Assembly: GCF_900167905.1 (NCBI RefSeq) | Contig: NZ_FUYZ01000002.1 | Span: forward strand, 402,090-466,089 | Reading direction: 5' to 3' | Origin: Soonwooa buanensis | GTDB lineage: Bacteria > Bacteroidota > Bacteroidia > Flavobacteriales > Weeksellaceae | DNA length: 64,000 nucleotides | Part shown: positions 16,669-26,039 of the stretch, piece after piece | Layout: the number at the start of each line of letters is the position of its first letter | Position numbering within the stretch: position 1 is the stretch's first letter | The notes under the pieces: model-generated | The model's database searches: none | The model's input: only the letters and a program-made list of their open reading frames with translations | Told to the model about the DNA's origin: nothing | Translations under genes and position numbers: made by a program

Positions 16669-18068
16669 TTAGCGCTTAATAAATTTGAGAGTGTAATCTC
16701 GAGATCCTGAAATAATAATTTTCAAATAATAAATGCCTGAATTGAAGTGTGAAACATCAATTTGGTATGTTTCATTGTTTTTGAGAAGTAATTTACCTTC
16801 TTGATTATATATTTCGAAACGATTGTAATTAATATTTTTATTTATTAAAAGTATCTTGTCAACAGGATTTTTTAGTATAATATTTGTTACAGAATTTAAG
16901 TTTTGGGTTGTTGATAGGATCAAAGAAGAATCTATTTCGATAAATTGTGTATTATTAGGAGTAGCGCCATTTACATTATCAAAAGCGAATTTAGTAATCA
17001 AGTTATTTGTTGCAATATTATATTCGAATAAAGTTCCAAGTTTATTAAGCCCACCTTCATAATTTAATCCGTAAATTTTATTGTTTGATGCTTGAAATAA
17101 GCTTGAGCGATTAGTATATCCAAGATCATCGTCCTGAAAATCTATTATTTTTCTTATTGAATTTTGTGCAATATCATATTCGAAAACCGTTCCAGTATCA
17201 TATGCTCCCCTGTTTCAGTTGTACCATACAATTTTCCATTTTTTGCCTCAATAAGGGAAGCTATGGATGAGCCAATAGTTTGATCAAAATTTATTTTTTT
17301 GGTAAGCACTCCAGTATCAGTATCAAATTCGAATAAAGTCCCGAAATCGTTATCACCTCCAATTGGTGTTAATCCGTACAGCTTCCCATTAGAAGCTTGC
17401 AGTAGATCACCCTCTGGTGTGGCACCTGTGATATTTCGTTGAAAATCTGCTAATTTTACAATTATATTATTAGGGATATTATACTCGAAGAGTGTTCCAT
17501 TATTATAATTTCCTCCGCTTGAGGTTAAGCCATATATTCTTCCATTATTAGCAAGAGTTAAGCTACCAGATGGTCGAGTTCCGCCATCTGTATTTGCTTT
17601 GAAGTCGTGTTTTTTAGTCATGATTCCAGATTCAACATCGTATTCAAACAATGTTCCCATGCCATACAATCCACCTGGCCATGTCAAACCATATAATTTA
17701 GTATCAGATACCTTCATTAAACTTCCTGTTGGCCATGTGCCGTTTGCACCAACAAAATCAATTTTTTTTGTAAGCTCGTTAGATGATAAATTTAATTCGT
17801 AGAGAACTCCAAAGGATTTTGTACCTCCTTCGGTTGTTAATCCATATAATTTGTTCTTAACTTGTACTAAAGTACCCGTTGGCATCGAACCGTTGGTTTT
17901 ATTAAAATCTGCTTTCTTTTGAAATTTTCCAGTTTCTAAGCCATATTGAAAAATTGTTCCAGCATTATAAAGACCTCCCAAAGAAGTTGTACCAAAAAGG
18001 ATTTTTCCTTGTCCAAAAAGAATCTTTAGGACGCATAAGGATATTACTATAATTAATTTTTTAGTCAT
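16669..18068 (-). pseudogene. T9SS-exported tandem-repeat (GloVer-type) protein, interrupted by a frameshift
   Basis: One gene split by a one-base deletion. The upstream frame (18068 to 17154) has a signal peptide and repeats of about 55 residues of the form GKLYGLTxxGGxxxxGTLFEY. At the C4 tract 17207-17210 (G4 on the coding strand) the frame slips. Adding one G restores TGGAYDTGTVFEYDIAQN and reading continues to 16669 without a stop, giving about 466 residues with seven repeats. The last 70 residues form a T9SS type A sorting domain ending YTLKFIKR. A homopolymer sequencing error and a true or phase-variable frameshift cannot be separated here. Confidence 0.85.
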
Positions 18069-18144
18069 CGTCGGTTTTTATTTTATGTAAATATAATTAA
18101 TATCATATAGATTTAATATTCTAGTTTATTGCATTGAGTTTTTT

Positions 18145-18152
18145 TAACTTTG
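18145..18152 (+). promoter_or_regulatory. Putative -7 box of hemN, adjoining the ATG
   Basis: TAACTTTG lies four bases before the hemN ATG at 18157, predicting a leaderless or nearly leaderless transcript. No well-spaced TTG is seen. Confidence 0.45.
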
Positions 18153-18156
18153 CAAT

Positions 18157-19515
18157 ATGATTTCATTAGTTGACAAATACAATATTCCTGGCCCGCGTTA
18201 TACCTCTTATCCAACTGTTCCGTATTGGGACGAAACTTCATTTTCTCCGGAATTATGGAAGCAAAGTGTGATAAGAACTTTTAAAGAAACTAACGCGAAA
18301 GAAGGAATTTCAATTTATATTCATTTACCTTTTTGCGAAGCTTTATGTACGTTTTGTGCGTGTCACAAGCGTATTACGAAGCAGCATTCGGTGGAGGTTC
18401 CGTATTTGGAATCTGTTATTAAAGAATGGAAACTCTATCTAGAGTTATTCGACGAAAAGCCGATTCTTAAAGAATTGCATTTGGGTGGTGGTACACCGAC
18501 TTTCTTTTCTCCTGAGAATTTGAGAACACTTTTGTCTTCAATTTTTGAAACGGTAGAAATTGCAGAACAGCAAGAATTTTCTTTTGAAGGACATCCAAAT
18601 AACACGACTAAAGAACATCTACAGACACTTTATGATTTAGGTTTTAGAAGAGTGAGTTTTGGTGTTCAAGATTATGATCTTAAAGTTCAGAAAGCCATTA
18701 ACAGAGTTCAACCTTTCGAAAATGTAGAGAAGGTAACGAAGTTAGCACGTGAAATTGGCTATCAAAGTATTTCGCACGATTTGGTGTTTGGTTTGCCACA
18801 TTCTAACTGGGAGACAACTGAGCTTACAATTCGTAAAACTTTGGAGTTAAAACCAGATCGTTTAGCGTTTTATTCTTATGCGCACGTGCCTTGGATAAAA
18901 GGTGTTGGACAAAGAGGTTTTGATGAAAAAGATTTGCCATCAGGCGAAGAAAAACGCAAACAATACGAAAACGGGAAAAAACTTCTTGAAGATCTTGGCT
19001 ACATCGAGGTTGGGATGGATCATTTCTCTTTAGAATCGGACGATCTGTATCAATCATTGATTGGTAAAAAGCTTCACCGGAATTTTATGGGTTACACGTC
19101 GAGCAAAACCCAATTGATGGTTGGTCTTGGCGCATCATCAATTTCGGATTCTTGGTACGCTTTTGCCCAAAATGAAAAGTCTGTAGAGGATTATCAAACC
19201 AAAGTTGAAAATGGTGAAATTCCAGTTGTTAAAGGACATATTCTTAATGATGAAGATTTAACAATTCGTCGTCATATTCTTAATTTGATGTGTCAATTGG
19301 AGACGACTTGGGATGTACAAACAAGCTTCCCTGAGTTAGAAAATGCACTAGAAATGTTGAAAGAAATGGAAGCAGACGGCTTGGTAGAATTTGCCGATCA
19401 TCAAATAAAAATTACCGAAATGGGGAGAGCTTTTACTAGAAATGTAGCGATGGTTTTTGACCTTAGAATGATGCGCAACAAACCCGAAACTCGTATTTTT
19501 TCGATGACGATATAA
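18157..19515 (+). CDS. hemN: Oxygen-independent coproporphyrinogen III oxidase
   Basis: Radical-SAM enzyme that decarboxylates coproporphyrinogen III to protoporphyrinogen IX without oxygen, in haem synthesis. The 452 residues match true HemN rather than the shorter HemW. The N-terminal GPRYTSYPTVPYW motif, the iron-sulphur cysteines Cys60, Cys64 and Cys67 (CEALCTFC), the glycine-rich LGGGTPTF and the C-terminal HemN domain are present. It is divergent from the T9SS repeat gene and followed by two terminators. Another haem-pathway gene, hemJ, lies at 37179. Confidence 0.95.
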   Translation: MISLVDKYNIPGPRYTSYPTVPYWDETSFSPELWKQSVIRTFKETNAKEGISIYIHLPFCEALCTFCACHKRITKQHSVEVPYLESVIKEWKLYLELFDEKPILKELHLGGGTPTFFSPENLRTLLSSIFETVEIAEQQEFSFEGHPNNTTKEHLQTLYDLGFRRVSFGVQDYDLKVQKAINRVQPFENVEKVTKLAREIGYQSISHDLVFGLPHSNWETTELTIRKTLELKPDRLAFYSYAHVPWIKGVGQRGFDEKDLPSGEEKRKQYENGKKLLEDLGYIEVGMDHFSLESDDLYQSLIGKKLHRNFMGYTSSKTQLMVGLGASSISDSWYAFAQNEKSVEDYQTKVENGEIPVVKGHILNDEDLTIRRHILNLMCQLETTWDVQTSFPELENALEMLKEMEADGLVEFADHQIKITEMGRAFTRNVAMVFDLRMMRNKPETRIFSMTI

Positions 19516-19548
19516 TTTTTAAAATTGGATTTTAATTCAGAAAAAATT

Positions 19549-19591
19549 TAAAAATACAATAACGAAAAGAGTTGAGAAATCAGCTCTTTTT
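19549..19591 (+). terminator. Terminator 1 of hemN; 43-bp sequence duplicated at 22393
   Basis: AAAGAGTTGA and TCAGCTCTTT form a hairpin with a GAAA loop, then T5. The whole 43-bp segment, including the leader TAAAAATACAATAACG, recurs exactly at 22393-22435. Confidence 0.75.
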
Positions 19592-19608
19592 ATGTTTCTG
19601 ATTTTAAT

Positions 19609-19641
19609 AAAAAAGCTGCCAAATCTTGTTGGCAGCTTTTT
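19609..19641 (+). terminator. Terminator 2 of hemN
   Basis: AAAAGCTGCC(A) at 19611-19621 pairs perfectly with (T)GGCAGCTTTT at 19630-19640, flanked by A and T tracts. Confidence 0.75.
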
Positions 19642-19770
19642 CTACAGAAGTAGATATATAAATGGTTTTGGTTTTTTTAGAAATGTTTTGTTTATCAAGA
19701 ATTGAATAGAGTGAGTTTAATTAATTTTGAACGTTTATCCTCGAACTAACGTCATTTGTATTTTCTAATT

Positions 19771-20148
19771 TTAAGTAAGAATTTCTTTTAATTCCCAGCG
19801 GTTTTTAATATTCAAAGTGCTGTAGATCGACTTAAGATGGTATTTTACCGTATTCTCAGAAATGAAAAGTTCATCACCAATTTCTTTATTGTTTTTTCGT
19901 TCTTTAACAAGCTTAATAATTTCTATTTGACGAGTTGTGAATTTGAATTCTTCAATTAATTTATCATCGTCATATTGATCGTTTTTTAATTGATTTTGCA
20001 AGTTTTTGATCGTCTTTTCCTGTTGAAAAATAATCTGTTTTAATTCTTTTGTTTTAGAATTTAAAATAAATGGATACAAAAAGATGCTAATAATATTTGC
20101 TGAAAGTAGTATCAGAAAAATCATGTTATTATTTGTGAAGTTTTCCAT
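19771..20148 (-). CDS. Membrane-anchored LuxR-type regulator without sensor domain
   Basis: A 125-residue protein with three parts: one N-terminal membrane helix (about residues 8-28), a coiled-coil linker rich in Lys/Gln/Asn (about 30-65), and a C-terminal LuxR-type helix-turn-helix (about 66-125; FTTRQIEIIKLVKERKNNKE, then ISENTVKYHLKSIYSTL). There is no sensory or receiver domain. The layout matches the end of the TPR regulator encoded divergently at 20537. It may be a truncated relative or a tethered partner subunit; direct DNA binding from the membrane is possible. Confidence 0.85.
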   Translation of the reverse strand: MENFTNNNMIFLILLSANIISIFLYPFILNSKTKELKQIIFQQEKTIKNLQNQLKNDQYDDDKLIEEFKFTTRQIEIIKLVKERKNNKEIGDELFISENTVKYHLKSIYSTLNIKNRWELKEILT

Positions 20149-20536
20149 GTTAAGTGTTTTGCGGGTATTAGTTTTAGCTTAAATCTTTCTCGTGTCAGAT
20201 TGTGGTGCAAAGGAAGTTAGAATGCAACTTGTTTTTCGAATATTAGGCGTAACAAAAACGTAACAGTTTTTAATTAGTATTGATAGTCAGTCGGTTATTC
20301 TGTTTTTGTCAAATTGTATTAATTGTGAAATTTGATTGTAATAATTATTTCTAATTATAATTATTTTAAATATGTGTGTTGTATTTAAGTTAATATTTCA
20401 AAATTTTTAATTTATTAATACTAATAATTTTTAATTTCTTGGCTTATTCGTATTTTTGAACTTTTGTTAATTCGCAAAGGGAAATATTTGTCGTTGAGCG
20501 GATATTTTCTATTTTAATATTTAAGGCATTTTAGGC
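20149..20536. other. AT-rich divergent intergenic region
   Basis: Gap of 388 bases between two divergent regulator genes. A TATTTTTG box at 20451-20458 could serve the plus-strand gene. No open frame, strong hairpin or repeat is seen; otherwise it is simple AT-rich sequence. Confidence 0.5.
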
Positions 20537-22372
20537 GTGTATAGGTTTTTCATCGTTATTGTTTTATTCGTTTTTAATGATGCTTTTGGACAACATCAAC
20601 GATTTATGGATTCTTTAAAAAAGGCCAAAATTGAAGATCGAAGTCGCGTTATTTTTGGCTTTACAGAATCTGATTCCGATTTCCTTAATAAAGCAAATAA
20701 TAAGGACATATTTTTTAATCAAGTTGAAGATTTTGCGGTTCGAGAAAAAGATAAATCGCTATTGTCGGTTGTAGAGTTAATGCGACGTAAAGAGCGAGAA
20801 GTGATGAGTTTTCCACGTGTGCAACGCGACCAAAAACTTCGAGATTTAATCAAAAATCCAAATACCGCAAAAGATCCTTTCTTTCTTGGCTTTTGCTATC
20901 ACGAGTTGGGACAAATATATTTTTCGAATGCGCTTTATGATAAAGCCTTCGAATGTGACCTGAAAGCTTTGGAAGTTTATGAAAAAATAGGCTATGAAAA
21001 AGTTCCAAATATTGGTAAAATTCTTCATGAGATTGCTTTACATTATTACTTTTTCAGAGATTATGATGAGGTTATTCGGTTGATGAAGATATCATTAAAA
21101 TTTCCTGCTTTTACGCCAGTTTTAGGGATGCAACGCTACAATAATCTTGGGATGTCGTACATGAAATCAGGAAAGAAAGATAGTGTCGATTATTTTTTTT
21201 ATAAAGGTATTGCGATCGCACGTCAATACGATTCTGATATTTGGGAAGGGATTTTGTCAAGCGGTCTGGGCGAATATTATTACAACCAGAAAGATTATAA
21301 AAAATCTTTAGCATTGTATCGAAAAGATTTTGATAACAATAATAACCAAGGTCACCATACGACAGTGAAGATGAATGCGACGACTAATATGGTAAAAGTC
21401 TATCTCAAACTGGACTCGCTTTTGCAAGCCAAACGTTATCTAGATTCGTCAGAAAAAACTTTGACCCATTTGGAAAAGATGCGAACAGATTATAATAATC
21501 TTGTCCATATTGGTGATCAACAACAACTGGAAATAGCAAAAAAATTATACTTCGAAGTTAAAATAGATTATCTTAAAAAGACTCATGATTTTCGTGCTGC
21601 AGTTCAGTATCAAGATAGTTTGATGACCATCAGAAAAGATATTGAAGAAAAATACAATTCTGCAGTTGGTAAGATTGCTTCGCATCAACTCACGATCCAG
21701 AATAAAGAACTTCAGCTCCTGCAAAAGAAAGAAAAACAAAAACGCCAGCAGCTTTATTATTTGGCGTCAATATTTGCATTTTTGACTGCAAGCGGCATTG
21801 GTATTTTTTATTTGTATAAATCTAAACAGAAGAAGATTCGACAAAATGAAATATTGATTTCGGAGAATAAAATCAATATTCTTGAAAAAAGAGAAGCCGA
21901 AAAAGAACTCGAACGCGCTAAAGCCGAAATTTTCAAATTTGTAAATAAAGCCAACGAACATAACGCCGTTATTAACCAGCTCGAGAAAGAATTGGTGCAG
22001 CTTAAAAGTCTGAAGTCAGAGCAAAGAAGTGAAATTTCTGATCAACTTCAGAATCTAAAATCTATGAAAATCTTGACAGACGATGATTGGTTTAACTTCC
22101 AACGTCTCTTTGAGGCGGCATTTCCGGATGTGATGAGAGCTCTGAAATTATATTCTTCGAGAATTACAGCGTCGGAAATGCGCTATCTAATGCTTTCTAA
22201 ATTGGAACTTAACAATAAAGAAATGGCAAAACTATTGGGCGTTTCGGACGCTGCAATGCGTGTAGTTTGGAATAGACTTCGCAAAAAACTTAATCTGTCA
22301 CTAGAAGACACGCCGCTAGAATTAATCAAAAGGATTTGCGAAGAGCAGCATGATGTGACAATGCTTAATTAG
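20537..22372 (+). CDS. TPR-sensor transmembrane regulator with C-terminal LuxR-like HTH
   Basis: A 611-residue protein starting at GTG with a signal peptide (YRFFIVIVLFVFNDAFGQ). A periplasmic part of about 370 residues is built of TPR-like helical repeats (for example CYHELGQIYFSNALYDKAFE). One membrane helix follows near 405-425, then a long charged coiled coil (about 430-510) and a C-terminal helix-turn-helix domain (SEMRYLMLSKLELNNKEMAK and the following VSDAAMRVVWNRLRKKL). This is the Bacteroidota design in which a single membrane protein senses outside and binds DNA inside. Ligand and targets are unknown. Confidence 0.85.
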   Translation: MYRFFIVIVLFVFNDAFGQHQRFMDSLKKAKIEDRSRVIFGFTESDSDFLNKANNKDIFFNQVEDFAVREKDKSLLSVVELMRRKEREVMSFPRVQRDQKLRDLIKNPNTAKDPFFLGFCYHELGQIYFSNALYDKAFECDLKALEVYEKIGYEKVPNIGKILHEIALHYYFFRDYDEVIRLMKISLKFPAFTPVLGMQRYNNLGMSYMKSGKKDSVDYFFYKGIAIARQYDSDIWEGILSSGLGEYYYNQKDYKKSLALYRKDFDNNNNQGHHTTVKMNATTNMVKVYLKLDSLLQAKRYLDSSEKTLTHLEKMRTDYNNLVHIGDQQQLEIAKKLYFEVKIDYLKKTHDFRAAVQYQDSLMTIRKDIEEKYNSAVGKIASHQLTIQNKELQLLQKKEKQKRQQLYYLASIFAFLTASGIGIFYLYKSKQKKIRQNEILISENKINILEKREAEKELERAKAEIFKFVNKANEHNAVINQLEKELVQLKSLKSEQRSEISDQLQNLKSMKILTDDDWFNFQRLFEAAFPDVMRALKLYSSRITASEMRYLMLSKLELNNKEMAKLLGVSDAAMRVVWNRLRKKLNLSLEDTPLELIKRICEEQHDVTMLN

Positions 22373-22392
22373 CTTTTATTTTAGTTTTAAAT

Positions 22393-22435
22393 TAAAAATA
22401 CAATAACGAAAAGAGTTGAGAAATCAGCTCTTTTT
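22393..22435 (+). terminator. Terminator of the TPR regulator (duplicate of 19549-19591)
   Basis: The same 43-bp sequence as the first hemN terminator, here followed by a longer T run. Confidence 0.78.
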
Positions 22436-22590
22436 TTGTTTTTCTAAAAGAGTTTACAAAGGTTTAAAAGATTTCGATTTTATCAAACATTTTAGCCAAG
22501 ATTAAAATTAACTTAAAAAAAAGTTAAGGTTTTTACGCTGATTTGTTAATAATTACACAAAATCAAATTCTTATTTATAGAGAAAATCAT

Positions 22591-22598
22591 TATATTTG
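22591..22598 (+). promoter_or_regulatory. Putative -7 box of secDF
   Basis: TATATTTG, a perfect TAnnTTTG match, 30 bases before the secDF ATG. Confidence 0.5.
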
Positions 22599-22628
22599 CC
22601 GACTAAATTAATTATATATAGTAAGAAA

Positions 22629-25541
22629 ATGCAAGGAAAAGGACTCGTTACATTAGTTGCTATCGTACTAGGACTTATATGTCTTAATGAGCTTTTGCCG
22701 TCTTTCTATGCCAACAAAATAGAAAAAGAGGCACTAGCTGTTGCAGGCGATAACCAACAAAAATACCAAGAGGAGATTGCAAGACTATCTAAGGATACAT
22801 TGAATTTAGGTTTTACAAAACTTAACTATGTAGACGCAAAAGCTAAAGAAATGAAGCTTGGTCTTGACCTTAAAGGTGGTATTAACGTGCTTTTGGAAAT
22901 TAATCAAAGAGATTTGGTGAATGATTTAACTAATTATTCTACAAACCCAGTATTAATCGAAGCACTTAACAGAACAGAAAAAGTACAAAGAAACTCAACA
23001 AAGTTGTTTATTGATGATTTCTTTACTCAGTTTGATGCTGTTAACAAAGAAAAAGGTACTAATCTAAAACTTGCAGATCCTGAGATCTTCGGTAACACAA
23101 ATTTGACTGAAATCAAATTTAATACAACTGATGATCAGGTTAGAAATATTGTAAGAAAGAAAATCGACCAATCTGTTGGTACAGCTTACGAGGTTATCCG
23201 TACACGTATTGATAAGATGGGTGTTACGCAACCTAACGTACAACGTGTTGCTGGTACTGGACGTATCTTGGTAGAGATGCCAGGTATCAAAGATATTGAC
23301 AGAGTTAAAAAAATGTTGGCGACTTCTGCAAAGCTTCAGTTTTGGGAAGTTCAACAAGTTCCAGAAGTTTATCCATACTTCGAGCAGTTAGGACAATTAG
23401 TTCGTGCTAAAAGTGATTCTATGGGTGTTAAAGCTAACACAGATTTAGTAAAAGCGCTTCAGATTAACACACTTCGTTCTAACGGTGTTGCTAATGTTAA
23501 GTTGTCAGATACAGCTATTGTTAACAAAATCCTTAACAGTGAAGTTGCTATCAAAGCAAGACCAACTAACATTAAGTATACCCAATTCATGTGGGGATAT
23601 AAGCCAGAAAGAGAAGATCCTAACAATTTGGTGCTTTATGCAATCCGTGGGAACATCAGCCAAAAAGCGCCTGTTGATGGTGCTGTAGAAAGTTCTAACG
23701 TTAGTTATGACCAAATCGGACGTATCGTTGTAGACATGCAAATGGACTCAAAAGGTGCGAAAGAATGGAAAACAATGACGGGGAAAAACGTTAATAAGCC
23801 AGTTGCTGTAACTTTGGATAACAGAGTATATACGGCGCCTAACGTACAAGGCGTAATTCCGGATGGTAGAACACAGATTTCTGGTAACTTCACACAACAA
23901 GAAGCTAAAGATTTAACAGACGTTTTAGGTGCGGGTAAATTGCCAGCAGGTGCTAAAATTGTACAAGCAGACGTTGTTGGTCCTTCATTAGGAGCAGAAT
24001 CTATCCAAGCAGGGGTGCTGTCATTCCTTATTGCATTTGCAGTTATTATTGTTTATATCATATTCTATTACGGTGGTGCAGGTATCTACGCAGTTATCGC
24101 GATGATTATCAACTTGTTCTACATCTTCGGAATCATGGACTCTATCGATGCGACATTAACGCTTCCTGGTATTGCAGGTATCGTGTTGTCGATGGCGATG
24201 GCGGTCGATGCTAACGTAATTATTTATGAAAGAACAAAAGAAGAATTATTCCGTGGTAAGTCAATTTTAGAAGCTTACAAAGACGGTTTCAAACATGCAT
24301 TATCTGCGATTATCGATGGTCACCTTACGACTTTGATTACAGCAGTTATCCTTTACATCTTTGGTACAGGACCTATCCAAGGTTTCGCAGTAACATTGAT
24401 TATTGGTTTGATTATGACATTGTTCACATCGGTTCTTTTATCAAGATTGATGATCTTCAATAGATTAAGCAAAGGTAAATCTCTATCTGTTTGGACGCCA
24501 ATGACGAAGAATGCTTTCCGTAACGTATGGATCGACTTCATCGGAAAACGTAAATATGCTTATATCTTCTCAGCTATTTTAATGATTATCAGTATTGCAT
24601 CCATTGCAGTTAACGGTTTCAAATTCGGTATTGACTTTACAGGAGGACGTAACTACGTTGTACGTTTCGAAAAACCAGTTAACGCTGAAAAAGTTGAAGC
24701 AAGCATTGCAAAACTAATGCAGACAGCAGACGGTAAAAACTCTGCAGTAGAAGCTAAAACTTTCGGTAGTGGTAACCAATTGAAAATCTCAACAGATTAC
24801 CTTATTGATGACGAATCTTTAAAAGCTGACCAAACTGTAGAGCAAAAAATCTACGAAGGTGTAAAAGCTGATCTTCCAGCTAATATGACTTTGGCAGATT
24901 TCAAATCAGCAGATAAAGCACACGCAGGTATTGTATCATCAACTAAAGTTGGTCCTACGGTCGCTGACGATATCAAAACAGGAGGTAGTTTAGCAGTATT
25001 AGCATCATTGGTAGGTATCTTTATCTATATTTTGGTAAGATTCGACAAGTGGCAATTCTCGTTAGGAGCCGTTGCTGGTCTATTCCACGATACAATTGTT
25101 ATATTAGGTGTATATTCATTATTCTATAAGATTGCACCATTCAATATGGAAATCAACCAAGATTTCATTGCGGCAATTTTGACAGTAATTGGTTACTCGA
25201 TTAACGATACCGTAATCATCTTTGACCGTATTCGTGAGTACCTTCGTGAGAAAAAAGCGCTTACCTTGGCAGGTCTATTCGATGACTCGATTTCGAGTAC
25301 AATTGGTAGAACTTTCAATACGTCGTTCACTACGATTTTGGTTATCCTTGCGATTTTCATCTTCGGTGGCGAAAACCTAAGAGGCTTCATGTTCTGTCTA
25401 TTGGTAGGTATCGGTTTCGGTACATATTCATCAATTTTCATCGCGTCAGCAACAGCTTACGACTTCCTTAGAGGTAAGAAAAAAGAAGAAATACCACATG
25501 GTAAAACAAGCGTAGACAACGCAGAAATTGTAAAAAACTAA
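22629..25541 (+). CDS. secDF: Fused protein translocase subunit SecDF
   Basis: SecD and SecF joined in one 970-residue protein, which uses the proton gradient to help pull proteins through SecYEG at the periplasmic side. The ATG at 22629 directly precedes the first membrane helix; an upstream TTG frame extension is unlikely. SecD half: LGLDLKGGINVLLEI (about 75-90), RIDKMGVTQPNVQRV, and the helix 4 region AMAMAVDANVIIYERTKEEL. SecF half from about residue 637: FGIDFTGGRNYVVRFE and GYSINDTVIIFDRIREYL. Fusion is usual in this phylum. It has its own promoter box and terminator. Confidence 0.97.
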   Translation: MQGKGLVTLVAIVLGLICLNELLPSFYANKIEKEALAVAGDNQQKYQEEIARLSKDTLNLGFTKLNYVDAKAKEMKLGLDLKGGINVLLEINQRDLVNDLTNYSTNPVLIEALNRTEKVQRNSTKLFIDDFFTQFDAVNKEKGTNLKLADPEIFGNTNLTEIKFNTTDDQVRNIVRKKIDQSVGTAYEVIRTRIDKMGVTQPNVQRVAGTGRILVEMPGIKDIDRVKKMLATSAKLQFWEVQQVPEVYPYFEQLGQLVRAKSDSMGVKANTDLVKALQINTLRSNGVANVKLSDTAIVNKILNSEVAIKARPTNIKYTQFMWGYKPEREDPNNLVLYAIRGNISQKAPVDGAVESSNVSYDQIGRIVVDMQMDSKGAKEWKTMTGKNVNKPVAVTLDNRVYTAPNVQGVIPDGRTQISGNFTQQEAKDLTDVLGAGKLPAGAKIVQADVVGPSLGAESIQAGVLSFLIAFAVIIVYIIFYYGGAGIYAVIAMIINLFYIFGIMDSIDATLTLPGIAGIVLSMAMAVDANVIIYERTKEELFRGKSILEAYKDGFKHALSAIIDGHLTTLITAVILYIFGTGPIQGFAVTLIIGLIMTLFTSVLLSRLMIFNRLSKGKSLSVWTPMTKNAFRNVWIDFIGKRKYAYIFSAILMIISIASIAVNGFKFGIDFTGGRNYVVRFEKPVNAEKVEASIAKLMQTADGKNSAVEAKTFGSGNQLKISTDYLIDDESLKADQTVEQKIYEGVKADLPANMTLADFKSADKAHAGIVSSTKVGPTVADDIKTGGSLAVLASLVGIFIYILVRFDKWQFSLGAVAGLFHDTIVILGVYSLFYKIAPFNMEINQDFIAAILTVIGYSINDTVIIFDRIREYLREKKALTLAGLFDDSISSTIGRTFNTSFTTILVILAIFIFGGENLRGFMFCLLVGIGFGTYSSIFIASATAYDFLRGKKKEEIPHGKTSVDNAEIVKN

Positions 25542-25558
25542 ATTAGTTTTTAATCATA

Positions 25559-25593
25559 TAAAAGAGCCTTCAGTATCATCTGGAGGCTTTTTA
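25559..25593 (+). terminator. Intrinsic terminator of secDF
   Basis: AGCCTTCAG (25565-25573) pairs with CTGGAGGCT (25580-25588) with one mismatch, followed by a T tract. Confidence 0.75.
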
Positions 25594-25733
25594 TTTTGGC
25601 GCCATTTCCGGCTGTCACTAGTCGCTTTTTTCTTGGTGGCTATTTCGGAGTTGCTGAGCGGAGTAGAAGTACAGAAGCCACCCAGAAAAAGAGCTCCAAC
25701 ATGCCGTTCCATCCGGGGCGCAACAACCACTCC
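25589..25733. repeat. Dispersed element, class B, copy 4
   Basis: Left part TTTATTTTGGCGCCATTTCCGG and CGCTTTTTTCTTGG, with right part AAAAAGAGCTCCAACATGCC and CCGGGGCGCAAC, given here as separate words. The core TTGCTGAGCGGAGTAGAAG lies in the middle, and GGTGGCT/AGCCACC arms flank it. The remainder of the gap to 25849 is AT-rich with degenerate heptamer-like words. Confidence 0.75.
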
Positions 25734-25849
25734 CAATTTTAGATTCGGGTTTGTTGAAATTTAGATTTTGGATTTACGAATCATGATTTACAATTCACGC
25801 TTTGCCACTTCGGGTGTTTCGCGCAACGAAATGTATCGAGAAGTTTAAA

Positions 25850-25983
25850 GAATTATGAATTATGAATTATGAATTATGAATTATGAATTATGAATTATGA
25901 ATTATGAATTATGAATTATGAATTATGAATTATGAATTAATTTTGCTAGACAACCGACAACCGACAACCGACAACCGACAACT
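25850..25983 (+). repeat. Composite heptamer element, copy 3
   Basis: Twelve perfect GAATTAT units (25850-25933), the junction GAATTAATTTTGCTA (25934-25948) containing TAATTTTG (25938-25945), then four GACAACC units and one GACAACT (25949-25983). AAAAACTA-type words follow up to the MFS gene at 26040. Confidence 0.87.
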
Positions 25984-26039
25984 AAAAACTAAAAACCAAT
26001 CGTCAAACACAAAGAAAAAAAAACTAAATTCGTAGCCGT

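Noticed and set aside
16669..17001. Separate small gene for a T9SS sorting domain
   Set aside because: The frame continues upstream without a stop to the G tract and joins the repeat protein, so it is the 3' part of a frameshifted gene.
25850..25983. CRISPR array
   Set aside because: The repeat units are seven bases, directly adjacent and without spacers; no cas gene is nearby. It is a tandem heptamer array.
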